DNA from: Mangrovimicrobium sp033283325
GTDB taxonomy: Bacteria; Pseudomonadota; Gammaproteobacteria; Pseudomonadales; Halieaceae
Direction: 5' to 3'
Length of the DNA: 64,000 bases
Assembly (NCBI GenBank): GCA_033283325.1
Contig: JAWMQO010000006.1
Span: 124,001-188,000 of the forward strand
Made by a program: the position numbers and the translations under genes. Below are positions 9,099-18,442 of this stretch, in pieces. Within the stretch, counting starts at the first letter, position 1; every line of letters starts with the position of its first letter. The notes beneath the pieces are model-generated. The model saw nothing but the letters and a program-made list of their open reading frames with translations, did not search any database and was not told the origin of the DNA.

Positions 9099-10283
9099 CT
9101 ATGCCGCGCCGAATTCCTGCTCGGCGGTTCCTTCCACACCGGCAAAATTCAGGGTCACGATCCGCGCCCGGGGAAAGCCGTTGAAGTCAGTCGCGGTAGC
9201 CGAGGTGTAGGCGCCCATGACGTGGCCCACCAGCAGGTCGCCGATCTGCAGTTCCGGCAGGGCGAGGTCCTCGGCGATGACGTCGATGCTGTCGCAGGTC
9301 GGTCCGGAAAGTACACAGGGAATACGCTCTTCGCTGTCGCTGAAGACTTCCAGGGGATAGTGCATGTGGTCGAAGAGCTGGCCGCTGTAGGAGCCGTAGA
9401 GGCCGTCGTCGAAGTAGTACCAGTAGCGGCCGTCGCGCAGGGCGCGGCCCATCACCGTGCAGACTCCGGTCATGGCGGGCGCGGAGAGGAAGCGGCCGGG
9501 TTCCGCCAGCACGCTGACGTGGGCGGGCAGGCGGGCGAGGGCCTCGCGAATCGGTGCGCAGTAGCTGTCGATATCGACTGTCCCGTTTTCGTAGGAGACC
9601 GGGAAGCCGCCGCCGATGTCGAGGATGGACAGGGGCGCGGCGCCGCTGTTGCCGCGGGCGCGGATCAGGGCGTTGCAGGTGTCGATGGCTTTTACCTGCT
9701 GGCTGGAATCCAGCGACTGGGAGCCGACGTGGAAGGACAGGCCCTTGACGTGGATGCCGAGGCGATCAGCCTCCGCCAGCATGGCGGGCACTTCGCCCGG
9801 CGCGCAACCGAACTTGCGCGAGAGGTCCACCACTGCCGAGGGGGAGCGGAAACTCACCCGCAGCAGCAGGCTGACGCGCTGGCGATAGGGAGCGAACTTG
9901 GCGATCTCTTCCGGGTTGTCCACCACGAAGGTGGTGCAGCCGTAGCGCAGGGCATCGATGATGTCCCGCTGGCGCTTGATCGGGTGGGTGTGGATGGTGT
10001 GGCGCGGGGATACCGCAACCTCACGCAACATGTCCGCCTCGGCGCTGGTGGCGATGTCGAAGCCGGCGCCCTCTGCCGCGAGCACGTGGAGAACATCCAT
10101 GTGCGGCAGAGACTTGATGGCGTAGTACAGGTCCACGCCCGGCAGTGCGGCCGACAGCGAGCGGTACTGGCTGCGCAGGCGCTGGCAGTCCAGCAGCAAC
10201 AAAGGTGAAAAGCCGCTGGCGCGAATCTGCGCGCGGTAGTACTCGGCGTCCGCCGCGGGTGACACAGTGACCACGTTGGCCAT
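9099..10283 (-). CDS. Ornithine/lysine decarboxylase, PLP fold type III (eukaryotic-type ODC)
   Basis: A 394-residue PLP enzyme that forms putrescine (or cadaverine) for polyamine synthesis. The Schiff-base lysine is Lys57 in DLYYAIKSLP. Further landmarks are LSFHVGSQS, ILDIGGGFPVSYE, AEPGRFLSAPAMTG and the active-site cysteine motif GPTCDSIDVI near the C-terminus. The start at 10283 follows GGGGAG. An upstream ATG in frame lacks a good site. It lies downstream of speD and speE on the same strand, with 114 bases of hairpins between, so it is part of a polyamine operon. Substrate preference between ornithine and lysine cannot be set by eye. Confidence 0.9.
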   Translation of the reverse strand: MANVVTVSPAADAEYYRAQIRASGFSPLLLLDCQRLRSQYRSLSAALPGVDLYYAIKSLPHMDVLHVLAAEGAGFDIATSAEADMLREVAVSPRHTIHTHPIKRQRDIIDALRYGCTTFVVDNPEEIAKFAPYRQRVSLLLRVSFRSPSAVVDLSRKFGCAPGEVPAMLAEADRLGIHVKGLSFHVGSQSLDSSQQVKAIDTCNALIRARGNSGAAPLSILDIGGGFPVSYENGTVDIDSYCAPIREALARLPAHVSVLAEPGRFLSAPAMTGVCTVMGRALRDGRYWYYFDDGLYGSYSGQLFDHMHYPLEVFSDSEERIPCVLSGPTCDSIDVIAEDLALPELQIGDLLVGHVMGAYTSATATDFNGFPRARIVTLNFAGVEGTAEQEFGAA

Positions 10284-10335
10284 TGGACTTTGCTCCCCAC
10301 TCTCCACAATGGGCTCTACCTCGAGCCCTGCATAA

Positions 10336-10407
10336 GGCCGGCTCCAGCCGGCCCTTACCTAAAAGGCCACTTACGCGGCCCTTACTGTATAGGCCGCTTA
10401 CGCGGCC
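10336..10407 (-). repeat. Array of three short hairpins between speE and ODC
   Basis: Three palindromic elements sit 27-29 bases apart: GGCCGGCtccaGCCGGCC (10336-10353), GGCCacttacgcGGCC (10365-10380) and GGCCGCttacGCGGCC (10392-10407). The second and third differ at one base and share the flanking CTTAC motif. The third spans the last codons and stop of speE, so its sequence seems to have been copied downstream. In the mRNA they would form three stem-loops ahead of the decarboxylase start. Confidence 0.7.
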
Positions 10408-11252
10408 AGGCTGTCGAGGATGTACTGGGGCAGGTTGAACGCGCCCACGTGTACGCCCGGGTTGTAATAGCGCGTCTTGATCCCGCTCTGCAGGTAGCGC
10501 GCGGCGATGGTCTCCACCGGCTGCCTGCGCAGTTCGGCGTCGTCGCTGGCCCAGGCCAGGGTCATCACGCCGCCGACGTAGGTCGGCACCGCCACCTGGT
10601 AGAAGTGGTGGTCGCCGAATACCGGCGCCATGCGCCGCGCGGTAGTGCTCACTTCGTCCGGCTGCATGAAGGCCACGCCGTTCTGCGCCACCATGATGCC
10701 GCCCGGGTTCAGGCAGTCGTGGCAGGCGGCGTAGAAATCCTTGGTGAACAGCGCCTCTCCGGGACCGATGGGGTCGGTGGAGTCGCTGATGATCACGTCG
10801 AATTTCTGCTCCGTGTTGGACACGAAGGCCGCGCCATCGTCGATCACCAGGTTCAGGCGCGGGTCGTCGAAGGCCCCGGCGGAGTGATTGGGGAAGTACT
10901 CCTTAGCCATCTCCACCACCGCCTTGTCGATCTCCACCATGGTGATTTCCTCGACCGAGTCGTGACGGCAAACCTCACGCAGGATGCCGCCGTCGCCGCC
11001 ACCCACGATCAGCACGCGGCGCGGTGCGCCGTGGGCGAACAGGGGCACGTGGGCGAGCATCTCGTGGTAGATGAACTCGTCCGCCTCGGTGGTCTGGATG
11101 ATGCCGTCCAGCGCCATCACCCGGCCGAACAGGCCGTTGCGGAAAATCACCAGCTGCTGGTGGCCGGTTTTCACCTCGAACAGGACCTCATCGACCCGGA
11201 ACTGCTGGCACCAGGCGTCGTAGAGGGTTTCGTCGAATACCTTGCCGCTCAT
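10398..11252 (-). CDS. speE: Spermidine synthase
   Basis: A 284-residue aminopropyltransferase that transfers the aminopropyl group of decarboxylated SAM to putrescine. Family landmarks: QQLVIFRNGLFGRVMALDGI, DEFIYHEMLAHVPLF, the nucleotide-binding loop VLIVGGGDGGILREV, VEIDKAVVEMAKEYFP, and DVIISDSTDPIGPGEALFT carrying the catalytic aspartate. The start at 11252 overlaps the speD stop by four bases (ATGA), so the two are coupled. The C-terminus is encoded inside the hairpin array at 10336-10407. Confidence 0.95.
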   Translation of the reverse strand: MSGKVFDETLYDAWCQQFRVDEVLFEVKTGHQQLVIFRNGLFGRVMALDGIIQTTEADEFIYHEMLAHVPLFAHGAPRRVLIVGGGDGGILREVCRHDSVEEITMVEIDKAVVEMAKEYFPNHSAGAFDDPRLNLVIDDGAAFVSNTEQKFDVIISDSTDPIGPGEALFTKDFYAACHDCLNPGGIMVAQNGVAFMQPDEVSTTARRMAPVFGDHHFYQVAVPTYVGGVMTLAWASDDAELRRQPVETIAARYLQSGIKTRYYNPGVHVGAFNLPQYILDSLAA

Positions 11253-11725
11253 TCCGCCAGCACCCCCCGCAGTTCCTCGGTGATGTTCATACGCTTGGGG
11301 TAGAACGCGCGCTTGAGCACGCCGATCGCCTCTTCCGGGCGGGCTTCGCCGCACATGAAGACGTCGAAGGCGGCGTAGTTGCGCTCCGGCCAGGTGTGCA
11401 CGGAGATGTGCGACTCGGCCAGTACCGCAACGCCGGAGATGCCGCCATTGGGGGTAAAGTGGTGCAGGTGGATGTGCAACAGGGTTGCGCCCGCTTCTTT
11501 TACGCATTCGACCAGCGCGTTTTCCATCCGCTCGAGATCATCCAGGTGCTTGGCGCCCCAGAAATCGAGTATCAGGTGGGTCCCGGCGAAAACGGTCTCG
11601 CCACGGGTAATGAAGTGGTCGGCGGGGACTTCGTCCGCACCGGGCTGGTGGTGTGCCGGCCAGTTCTGATTGGCGGCAATTGAGCGTACTACATCAAGTT
11701 CAACAGGCGCGGCGTCGTAGGCCAT
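11249..11725 (-). CDS. speD: S-adenosylmethionine decarboxylase proenzyme
   Basis: A 158-residue proenzyme that makes decarboxylated SAM for SpeE. The self-cleavage site is Glu104-Ser105 in LAESHISVHTWPE. Ser105 becomes the pyruvoyl cofactor. THLILDFWGA and FDVFMCG (cysteine for processing) are the other hallmarks of the short bacterial class. There is a longer than usual N-terminal extension of about 45 residues before THLIL. First gene of the speD-speE-ODC run. Confidence 0.95.
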   Translation of the reverse strand: MAYDAAPVELDVVRSIAANQNWPAHHQPGADEVPADHFITRGETVFAGTHLILDFWGAKHLDDLERMENALVECVKEAGATLLHIHLHHFTPNGGISGVAVLAESHISVHTWPERNYAAFDVFMCGEARPEEAIGVLKRAFYPKRMNITEELRGVLAE

Positions 11726-11935
11726 CCTATCGGGCTCCTCATCAAGCAGTGGTTGAAATCTGTTCGCAACGCATCTGCCAGAAGCTAGAGGGCCTCTCGA
11801 TTGCGGTGCAGCTCAGCGGACTAACATAAAAAAGCTCGGGTTACTTTGATGCCGGGAATCATAATCTGAATTCGTGGCTGCGCAAGTATTTTTGGATAAA
11901 AAAGTATCGGGAATTTTCGACACTGCCGCGAGCGA

Positions 11936-12832
11936 TCAACTGAGCAGTGCATCCTGTAAAAAATCCGAAACGTGGCGCAGCACGGGATCCTCGCTGGAAC
12001 GCTTGTGCCACGCCATGTGCACATCGTAACCGGCTATTTCCACCGGCGGAGCCATGAAGGTCAGGCGCTCGCGGAGCTCGGGGGGAATGTTGCCCGTGGG
12101 CGAGTTGGCTATGAGGTCGGTTTGCGCCACAAGGTAGGGTACCACCACGAAACTCGGCACCACGACGCCAACGCGTCGTGCCAGGCCACGCTGGTGAAGT
12201 ATCTGGTCGATGGAACTGCTCTGGTCCCCCCGGCCCGAGACCATGATATGGGGCCACCGCAACCAGGCTTCGAGGTCAAAGCCATCCACCGCCGGGTGGT
12301 CCCGTCGCATGATGACCTCGTAGGACTGGGAGCCGATAACCCGGGTCTCGATCGAGGCGCCTGCATGGGGAAATTGGGAAAGCGCGAGATCCACCTCGCT
12401 ACTGGCCAGTGCATCCAGGGCGCGCCCCGGGCCGAACCAGGGGGTGAATACCAGGTCGATACCCGGCGCTGTCTCCGCGAGATAGCCGATCAGTGGCTGG
12501 GCCAGCCGCTGGAGAAGGCTGTCCGACATGGAAATCCGCAGGGTCTGGTGGATGTCCTCGATGGGGTGGGCGTCCAGCTCGAGCACTGCGCGAATGTCGG
12601 CTATCAAGGGCTGCAGTTCTTCGCGCAGTCGCTGGGCCCGCGGCGTCAATTGCATCGCGCCGCCCGCTCGCAGCAGGAGGCGATCCCCGAATAACTGACG
12701 GCAGCGCTCCAGGGCACTGGAAGTCGCCGACTGTGACATCCCCAGCTGACGCGCCGCCCGGGACACGTGCGCCTCCTGCAACAGGGTATCCAGCACCACC
12801 AGCAGGTTGAGATCAATCTTTCTTATATCCAT
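11936..12832 (-). CDS. LysR-family transcriptional regulator
   Basis: A 298-residue regulator with an N-terminal winged helix-turn-helix (LNLLVVLDTLLQEAHVSRAARQ, then LGMSQSATSSALERCRQLFG, residues 7-50) and a C-terminal periplasmic-binding-like ligand domain (about 90-295). The DLNLLVVLDTLLQE start is of the NodD/SyrM-like subgroup of LysR proteins. Divergent from the DUF4242 gene, which is therefore a candidate target. It lies 210 bases from speD and is codirectional with it. Confidence 0.93.
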   Translation of the reverse strand: MDIRKIDLNLLVVLDTLLQEAHVSRAARQLGMSQSATSSALERCRQLFGDRLLLRAGGAMQLTPRAQRLREELQPLIADIRAVLELDAHPIEDIHQTLRISMSDSLLQRLAQPLIGYLAETAPGIDLVFTPWFGPGRALDALASSEVDLALSQFPHAGASIETRVIGSQSYEVIMRRDHPAVDGFDLEAWLRWPHIMVSGRGDQSSSIDQILHQRGLARRVGVVVPSFVVVPYLVAQTDLIANSPTGNIPPELRERLTFMAPPVEIAGYDVHMAWHKRSSEDPVLRHVSDFLQDALLS

Positions 12833-12956
12833 TTTATGAATAATACATTATCCAGGCTATCCACTAGAAAGATTATCCGGCTTGCCGCATTCTTGCTCCC
12901 ATTGGGTCCGGTATCGAAACCGGGTGCTCATCGGTCAATAAAGGAGAGGCTATCGC

Positions 12957-13229
12957 ATGCCAAAGTTCATCATCGAAAGAAACATACCCGGTGCCGGCGG
13001 TCTCACTGCCGGTGACCTGCAGGGAATCTCGCAGAAATCCTGCGGTGTGCTCAGGGAACTCGGCCCGGAAATCCAGTGGGTGCAAAGCTACGTGACCGGC
13101 GACAAGATCTACTGCGTATATATCGCACCGAACGCGGACATGGTTCGCCAGCACGCCGAGATGGGCGGCTTTCCCGCCAACAGCGTCGCCGAAGTAACGA
13201 ACATCATCGACCCCACGACTGCCGACTGA
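12957..13229 (+). CDS. DUF4242 (SCO4226-like nickel-binding family) protein
   Basis: A 90-residue ferredoxin-like alpha/beta-barrel protein. PKFIIERNIPGAGGLT, WVQSYVTGDKIYCVYIAP and VRQHAEMGGFPANSVAEVT match DUF4242. The best known member, Streptomyces SCO4226, binds nickel. The role in Proteobacteria is unknown. It is transcribed away from the LysR gene and sits 39 bases ahead of the sulfotransferase gene, perhaps in one transcript. Confidence 0.85.
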   Translation: MPKFIIERNIPGAGGLTAGDLQGISQKSCGVLRELGPEIQWVQSYVTGDKIYCVYIAPNADMVRQHAEMGGFPANSVAEVTNIIDPTTAD

Positions 13230-13268
13230 ACTTCGGGACAGTGGAAACTGCGGCCGTCGCCCCTGATA

Positions 13269-14915
13269 ATGGAGCGTCGCCGCAGCTTTTTCGCCATGCC
13301 CGCCACTCCATCACCAGAACAACTTCACCGCCGCGCAGTACAGGCCCTGAACCGGGGCGACCTGCGCGCCATGGTCTCCGACTGCCAGGCGATTCTCACC
13401 GCGGACAAGTCCCACGCCGATGCCTGGTTCCTGCTCAGCATTGCCGCCGAGGCCCAGCGGGATATCGCCCGGGCGCTGAAGCTGGTGACACAGGCGGCCA
13501 CCCTCGCACCGGGCAATCCTGAATACCTGGCGCAGCAGGCAAAACTCCTCGCCCTCTCCAGGCAGGTGAACGCCGCCCGTGAAGCCGCCCGGGCCGCACT
13601 TCGGGCAGGGCCCGCGCGGGCCCTGACACTGGACACCCTCGGCGTGACCCTGACCCGCCTGGGCGAGCACGCCGAGGCCGCCGCCGCCCTGCGCAGGGCG
13701 GTGGAGAAAGCGCCGGACAACGCGCAATTTCATTTCAACCTGGCTTCCGCGGAGCAGTTCCTGGGTAACACCGACGCTGCCCGCGAGCATTACGAGCGGG
13801 CTATCGAGCTGCAGCCGGACTTTGCCCGGGCCTACTGGGCGCTTTCGGAGCTGGAGAAAAACACCCCCGATCCCCGTCGCCTGGCATCGCTGGAAGCGCT
13901 CTTCCACGAGAAAACCCGCTCAGCCATTGATCGCCTCTACCTTGGTCACGCCCTCGCCCGAGGGCGCGAGCATGGCGGCGATTTCGCCGGCGCCTTCGCG
14001 GCGCTGGAGACGGCCAAGGCAGGGCGGCGGGCGTCACTGAATTACCTCCCGGAGCAGGATCGCACGCTGTTCGGCAGCATAATCGACAGTTTCCAGCATC
14101 CACTGCCCCGGGCTTCCGCGAGCCGGGATACAGGCTGGCGCCCCCTCTTCGTGACCGGCATGCCGCGTTCGGGAACTACCCTGGTGGAACAGATGCTCGC
14201 GGCACATCCGGCGGTGGACACGCTCGGCGAACTGCAGGATTTTCCCCTCGCGATCAAGACAGCCTCCGGCGACCGCTCGGCGCAGATGCTGAACGCTGAG
14301 GTGATCCGCGGCGCGCTGGGCGCAGAGCCGGCGGCAATAGCCACGCAGTACCGCGAGTCGCTCGAAGCCCACGCGGGCAGCATCGCCAATGGCACGCGCT
14401 ACCTGATCGACAAGATGCCACTGAACTTCCTCTATATCGGGTTTATCCTGCGCGCGCTGCCGGAGGCCCGCGTGGTGATCGTGCGGCGCCACCCACTGGA
14501 TACCTGCCTGAGCAATTACCGGCAGTTGTTCGCGGTGGAGTTTTCCTATTACAACTACGCCTACCGGCTCGAGGATATCGCCGCCTACTACGTGCTCTTC
14601 GACAGGATCTGCCGCCACTGGCGCGAACTCTACGCTGATCGCGTACACGTGCTGAACTATGAGGAACTGGTGGAGAGACCGCGGCAAGTGATCGAAGCGG
14701 CGCTGGGCTACCTTGAGTTACCGTGGTCTGACACCTGCCTGGACTTTCACCGCCGCGGCGGCGCGGTCACCTCCGCCAGCACGGTACAGGTGCGCCAGCC
14801 GCTGTACCGGTCGGCGGTGGGGCGCTGGGAGCGTTACCGGGAGCACCTATCACCCGCGATTGAAATCCTGCGGGCGGGCGGCGTCCTTGCCGGCGCTGAA
14901 TCGCTCACGGAGTGA
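13269..14915 (+). CDS. TPR-containing sulfotransferase
   Basis: A 548-residue protein with two parts. Residues ~15-200 are tetratricopeptide repeats (for example LGEHAEAAAALRRAVEKAPD and AREHYERAIELQPDFARAYW). Residues ~290-540 form a PAPS-dependent sulfotransferase domain with the 5'-phosphosulfate loop PLFVTGMPRSGTTLVEQMLA and the 3'-phosphate motif VIVRRHPLDTCLSNYRQLF. Such proteins sulfate peptides, lipids or glycans. The acceptor is unknown. ATG 13269 is used; ATG 13296 (MPATPS) is a reasonable alternative. The last codons overlap a REP element. Confidence 0.9.
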   Translation: MERRRSFFAMPATPSPEQLHRRAVQALNRGDLRAMVSDCQAILTADKSHADAWFLLSIAAEAQRDIARALKLVTQAATLAPGNPEYLAQQAKLLALSRQVNAAREAARAALRAGPARALTLDTLGVTLTRLGEHAEAAAALRRAVEKAPDNAQFHFNLASAEQFLGNTDAAREHYERAIELQPDFARAYWALSELEKNTPDPRRLASLEALFHEKTRSAIDRLYLGHALARGREHGGDFAGAFAALETAKAGRRASLNYLPEQDRTLFGSIIDSFQHPLPRASASRDTGWRPLFVTGMPRSGTTLVEQMLAAHPAVDTLGELQDFPLAIKTASGDRSAQMLNAEVIRGALGAEPAAIATQYRESLEAHAGSIANGTRYLIDKMPLNFLYIGFILRALPEARVVIVRRHPLDTCLSNYRQLFAVEFSYYNYAYRLEDIAAYYVLFDRICRHWRELYADRVHVLNYEELVERPRQVIEAALGYLELPWSDTCLDFHRRGGAVTSASTVQVRQPLYRSAVGRWERYREHLSPAIEILRAGGVLAGAESLTE

Positions 14916-14987
14916 GCTCCCACAGGGCCCAAGAAAACCCTCCCTGTGGGAGCCCTCCCTGTGGGAGCCCGCTCCGCGGGCGATAAT
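14901..14987. repeat. REP elements overlapping the sulfotransferase stop codon
   Basis: An inverted REP unit (TCGCTCACGGAGTGAGCTCC from 14901, ending CCACA at 14924) contains the TGA stop at 14913-14915. A forward unit lies at 14960-14987 (TGTGGGAGCCCGCTCCGCGG, then GCGATAAT). Between them a 15-base unit, CCCTCCCTGTGGGAG, is repeated in tandem (14938-14952 and 14953-14967), apparently a partial duplication of the REP head. Same family as 8971-9045. Confidence 0.8.
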
Positions 14988-15016
14988 CACCCGCGGAACA
15001 AGCCACGCCAGGCCAC

Positions 15017-17473
15017 CTAGAAATCGTAGGTCAGGCGAATCCCGTAAGTACGCGGAGAGCCGACATACTGGCCGTATGCGCGATCAGTAAAGCCGTTATA
15101 GGTAATCCCCGGCCCGGTTTTTTCATCGACAAGGTAACGGCGGGTGATGCGGGTGCCGGTGATGTAGTACTCGTCCCACAGGTTGTCGATGAAGGCCTGC
15201 ACCATCCAGCCATCCCGGGCGAGGCTGGCGCTCAGGTGGTGCACGTCGTACTCGGGGATCGCCTCGCCGCCGCGGTCAGCCGGCAGGCCGCTTTCCGGGT
15301 CGACCAGGGGGTCCTCGTCGCCGCCGACGATATTGTAGACATCGCCCGAATAGACGATTCCGTAGTTCACCCGCAGGTCCATACCGTCGAATACAGTGTC
15401 GGTATAAGTCAGGTTCAGGGTGCCCTGGTGTTCCGGTGAACCCGGCAGCCGCGCGCCCTCCTCGGCGTCGAAGGGGCCTACCAACCCGGGCGCATACTCG
15501 GTCAGTTCGGCCTTGGTGTAGGCGTAGGTCAGGTCGATACGCCAGTTCTCGCCCAGCAGGTAGGAGCCCTGGAACTCGACGCCCTTGCTCTCCGCCGCGG
15601 AGCCGTTGCCGAGAATCGGCAGGCTGCCGAAATCGGTAACCGTCGCCACCTGCAGGTCCTGCCAGTCGATATAGTAGATGGCGGAGGCGACCGACAGCTT
15701 GCCGTCGAGCAGGTCGCCCTTGTAACCGATCTCGTAGTTCTCGATGGTATCCGGGTCGATCAGCACTTCGTCCGACTGGGCGCAGAGTTGCTGGTCGCTG
15801 CTGTCGATCTGCTCCTGGGTACACTCGGGTACCGAGTTGACCCCGCCATTGCGATAGCCTTCCGAATAGGTGAGGTAGACCATGTTGTCCGCGTCGATAT
15901 CGAAGGAGAGGTTGAATTTCCACAGGTCACCGGAATCGCTGCCCTTGTTGGTGCCGAGGTCGACATCGACCGCGTCCTGCGGCGCGCCCTCGAAGACCGT
16001 ATAGTACAGCGGCAGGCCGAAGCCGCTGGTGGCGTCCACCGAGAACTCGTAATCCCGGTAGCCCACCGTGGCCACCAGTCGCTCGTCCCAGAAGGCGTAG
16101 GAAATCTCGCCGTAGATCGCCTCTTCCTCATCCTCGTAATCGGTCAGCTCGACGTACTCCAGGCTGTCCGGTCGCAGCTGCACGCCGCCGAATTCGTCCA
16201 CCGCGAACTGGTCGAAGCCCGGGGTGAATTCCTCGCTGATGGCATCCTGGGTGAACTCGTTCTTGAAGTAGCCCAGCACCCAGGAAATCGGTCCCTCGTG
16301 GGTGGAGACCAGGCGCAGCTCGATGGTGTCATTCTCCTCCTCGGCCTCTTCCCGGGTGTAGGCGGAGAAGGTGGGGAAAAATTCATAGCCGTACTCGAAG
16401 CCCAGCAGCAGGTCGGTCTGGTCCCGCTGGCCCTGCTCCTCGTAATCGGTCTCGCCGTAGATCAGGGTCGCCTCGGCGATATCCCCCACCTGGGCGGTGA
16501 GGTCGAGACTGATCAGTTCATTGGTGTAGTTGTTGGGCTCTTCGTAGCGCAAGCCGGACTGGTACTTGTCGGTGCCGAAGGTGAGGCGGTGAGTCAACTG
16601 CCGGCCCTCCGCTTCTGAATCCTGGTACACGTACCAGAGCTTGGCATCCAGCCAGTCCACCGGGGTGAAGCGCAGGTTCACGCGCCCGGCGAGGGTATCC
16701 ACGCCGTTGGCGTCTTTCACCTGCCTGAGGTTGGCGGCCACCTCCGCCGGATTGCTGAAATCCGGTTCCGGATTCGACACACCGGACTCGCGCACCACGT
16801 AGTCGTAATCGATAAATCCGGGATCCACCAGTTGATCGAGGCTGCCCCGCAGCGCAAGCACCTCAGGGATAATGGGGATATTCAGGGTCAGTCCCACATC
16901 GTGGAGGTAACTCGCACTTTCGTCGTTGAAGGAAAAACTGCCCCGCGCCTGCCCGCTGAATTCGCTCATATCGGCGGGATTGGGCAGGTAGCGGATGGCG
17001 CCCCCCATGGTGCCCTTGCCGTACAAGGTGCCCTGGGGGCCGATCAATACTTCCACCCGTTCGAGGTCCACCGGCTTGACGTCGAAGGTCACCGGTATGT
17101 CGCCGAAATAGGTGGCGACAGTATCCGACAGATAGCCGGGGCCCAGCTGGGTTGTATTGAGGCCGCGCACCATCACGTCCGGTATCTCGTCCCGCGGACC
17201 ACGATCGACAACGGTGAGGCCGGGTACATAGTTGGCGATGTCGCTGATGTTGGTCAGCCGCAGTTCCTGGATCCTGTCACCGCTGACCGCTGATATGTTG
17301 ATCGGGATGTCCTGTACCGATGCGGTCCGCCGTGAAGCGGTTACCATCACTTCTTCCAATCGGAGTGAAGGCTCTTCCTGCGCCTGGGCGACAGGAAACC
17401 AGCCCAGGGCCGGTAAAGAAGCGAGTGAGACTGCACGGGCAAGGTAACGCTTACGCAAGGTAGTACTTGGCAT
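15017..17473 (-). CDS. TonB-dependent outer-membrane receptor
   Basis: An 818-residue receptor. The start at 17473 follows a GGGGGAC site and gives a signal peptide ending in AQA. The longer open frame upstream is not signal-like. The N-terminal plug runs from about residue 30 (LRLEEVMVTASRRTASVQDI, INISAVSGDRIQEL, VMVRGLNTTQLG) and is followed by a 22-strand barrel region ending in the aromatic-terminated TYGIRLTYDF. It is of the large marine type that imports siderophores, glycans, lipids or similar. Substrate unknown. Divergent from azlC. Confidence 0.93.
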   Translation of the reverse strand: MPSTTLRKRYLARAVSLASLPALGWFPVAQAQEEPSLRLEEVMVTASRRTASVQDIPINISAVSGDRIQELRLTNISDIANYVPGLTVVDRGPRDEIPDVMVRGLNTTQLGPGYLSDTVATYFGDIPVTFDVKPVDLERVEVLIGPQGTLYGKGTMGGAIRYLPNPADMSEFSGQARGSFSFNDESASYLHDVGLTLNIPIIPEVLALRGSLDQLVDPGFIDYDYVVRESGVSNPEPDFSNPAEVAANLRQVKDANGVDTLAGRVNLRFTPVDWLDAKLWYVYQDSEAEGRQLTHRLTFGTDKYQSGLRYEEPNNYTNELISLDLTAQVGDIAEATLIYGETDYEEQGQRDQTDLLLGFEYGYEFFPTFSAYTREEAEEENDTIELRLVSTHEGPISWVLGYFKNEFTQDAISEEFTPGFDQFAVDEFGGVQLRPDSLEYVELTDYEDEEEAIYGEISYAFWDERLVATVGYRDYEFSVDATSGFGLPLYYTVFEGAPQDAVDVDLGTNKGSDSGDLWKFNLSFDIDADNMVYLTYSEGYRNGGVNSVPECTQEQIDSSDQQLCAQSDEVLIDPDTIENYEIGYKGDLLDGKLSVASAIYYIDWQDLQVATVTDFGSLPILGNGSAAESKGVEFQGSYLLGENWRIDLTYAYTKAELTEYAPGLVGPFDAEEGARLPGSPEHQGTLNLTYTDTVFDGMDLRVNYGIVYSGDVYNIVGGDEDPLVDPESGLPADRGGEAIPEYDVHHLSASLARDGWMVQAFIDNLWDEYYITGTRITRRYLVDEKTGPGITYNGFTDRAYGQYVGSPRTYGIRLTYDF

Positions 17474-17761
17474 GGTTTGTCCCCCAGAGGATCGAATCGT
17501 TGTATGAGCCACTCCGTCCTTGGGGGCCTGATCCCAGAATAAGAGCAAAAAGCAAGCCATTGGCACCTGTTTGCGGCAGATCGCGCGAGAAATGCGATGA
17601 AATGCACCAGTGGGGGTATTAGGGTGTTGCAGACGCGCACCAATCTCGCACACCGTGAGAATGAGAATGGTGCAGCCACAGCCGGTGAAAGTCCTCCCAC
17701 GAGCGCTGCTTAACAGCGCCTGCAATGGCGCTGCTGCCCCACTGCCCCTAGACTATGCGGC

Positions 17762-18442
17762 ATGCCCAATACCTCCGACATCGTCCGCAGGGGCATGATC
17801 GACGCCCTGCCCCTGTTCATCCCGGCGATTCCCTTCGCGCTGGTGCTCGGGGTCGCGATCCTGCAGTCGGGCATCCTGCCCTTTGTCGGCTGGAGCAGTT
17901 CCTGGGTGATGTACGGCGGCGCCTCGCAACTCACCCTGATCACCCTGCTCGGCGACGGCGCCGCCGCGGCCGCGGCAATCACCGCGGCGCTGATCGTCAA
18001 CGCCCGCCACCTGATGTACTCCGCGGCGATGGCCCCCGTCTTCCAGCAGCAACCCGCCTGGTTCCGCTGGGTGGGTTCGTATTTCCTGATCGACCAGGTC
18101 TTCGCCCTGAGTATTCTCCGTACCCGCCTGCCCCCGGAGGAGTTCCGAGCCTACTACCTGAGTACCGGGATCACCTTCTGGCTGCTGTGGCTGGCAGCAA
18201 CCGCCGCGGGACTGTTCGTGGGGCCGATTGTACCGGCCGAATGGGAACTGGGCTTCGCCATACCGGTGATGTTCACCGCGCTGGTGGTACTTGGAATCGA
18301 CCGCTGGCCGAAGCTGGTCGCCGCGCTGGTGGCCGCCACGGTAGCCTGGCTGGGCGCGGAACTTCCCCATCGCTCCGGGCTGCTGCTGGGAGCGCTGGCG
18401 GGCATGCTCGCCGGCATCTGCTGCGAGGGGATCAAGCGATGA
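17762..18442 (+). CDS. azlC: AzlC-family branched-chain amino acid exporter subunit
   Basis: A 226-residue integral membrane protein. DALPLFIPAIPFALVLGVAI, YGGASQLTLITLLGDGA and ALIVNARHLMYSAAM are AzlC landmarks. With AzlD it forms a two-component exporter for leucine analogues and other branched-chain amino acids. The stop overlaps the ATG of azlD (ATGA). Confidence 0.93.
   Translation: MPNTSDIVRRGMIDALPLFIPAIPFALVLGVAILQSGILPFVGWSSSWVMYGGASQLTLITLLGDGAAAAAAITAALIVNARHLMYSAAMAPVFQQQPAWFRWVGSYFLIDQVFALSILRTRLPPEEFRAYYLSTGITFWLLWLAATAAGLFVGPIVPAEWELGFAIPVMFTALVVLGIDRWPKLVAALVAATVAWLGAELPHRSGLLLGALAGMLAGICCEGIKR

Noticed and set aside
14938..14967. Two 15-base tandem units considered as a CRISPR or VNTR array
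   Set aside because: Only two copies with no spacers. They are part of a REP head duplication.
17474..17761. Possible small gene or RNA between the TonB receptor and azlC
   Set aside because: The frame continuing upstream of the receptor start has no signal-like sequence, and no stable RNA structure was seen by eye. Treated as promoter space.
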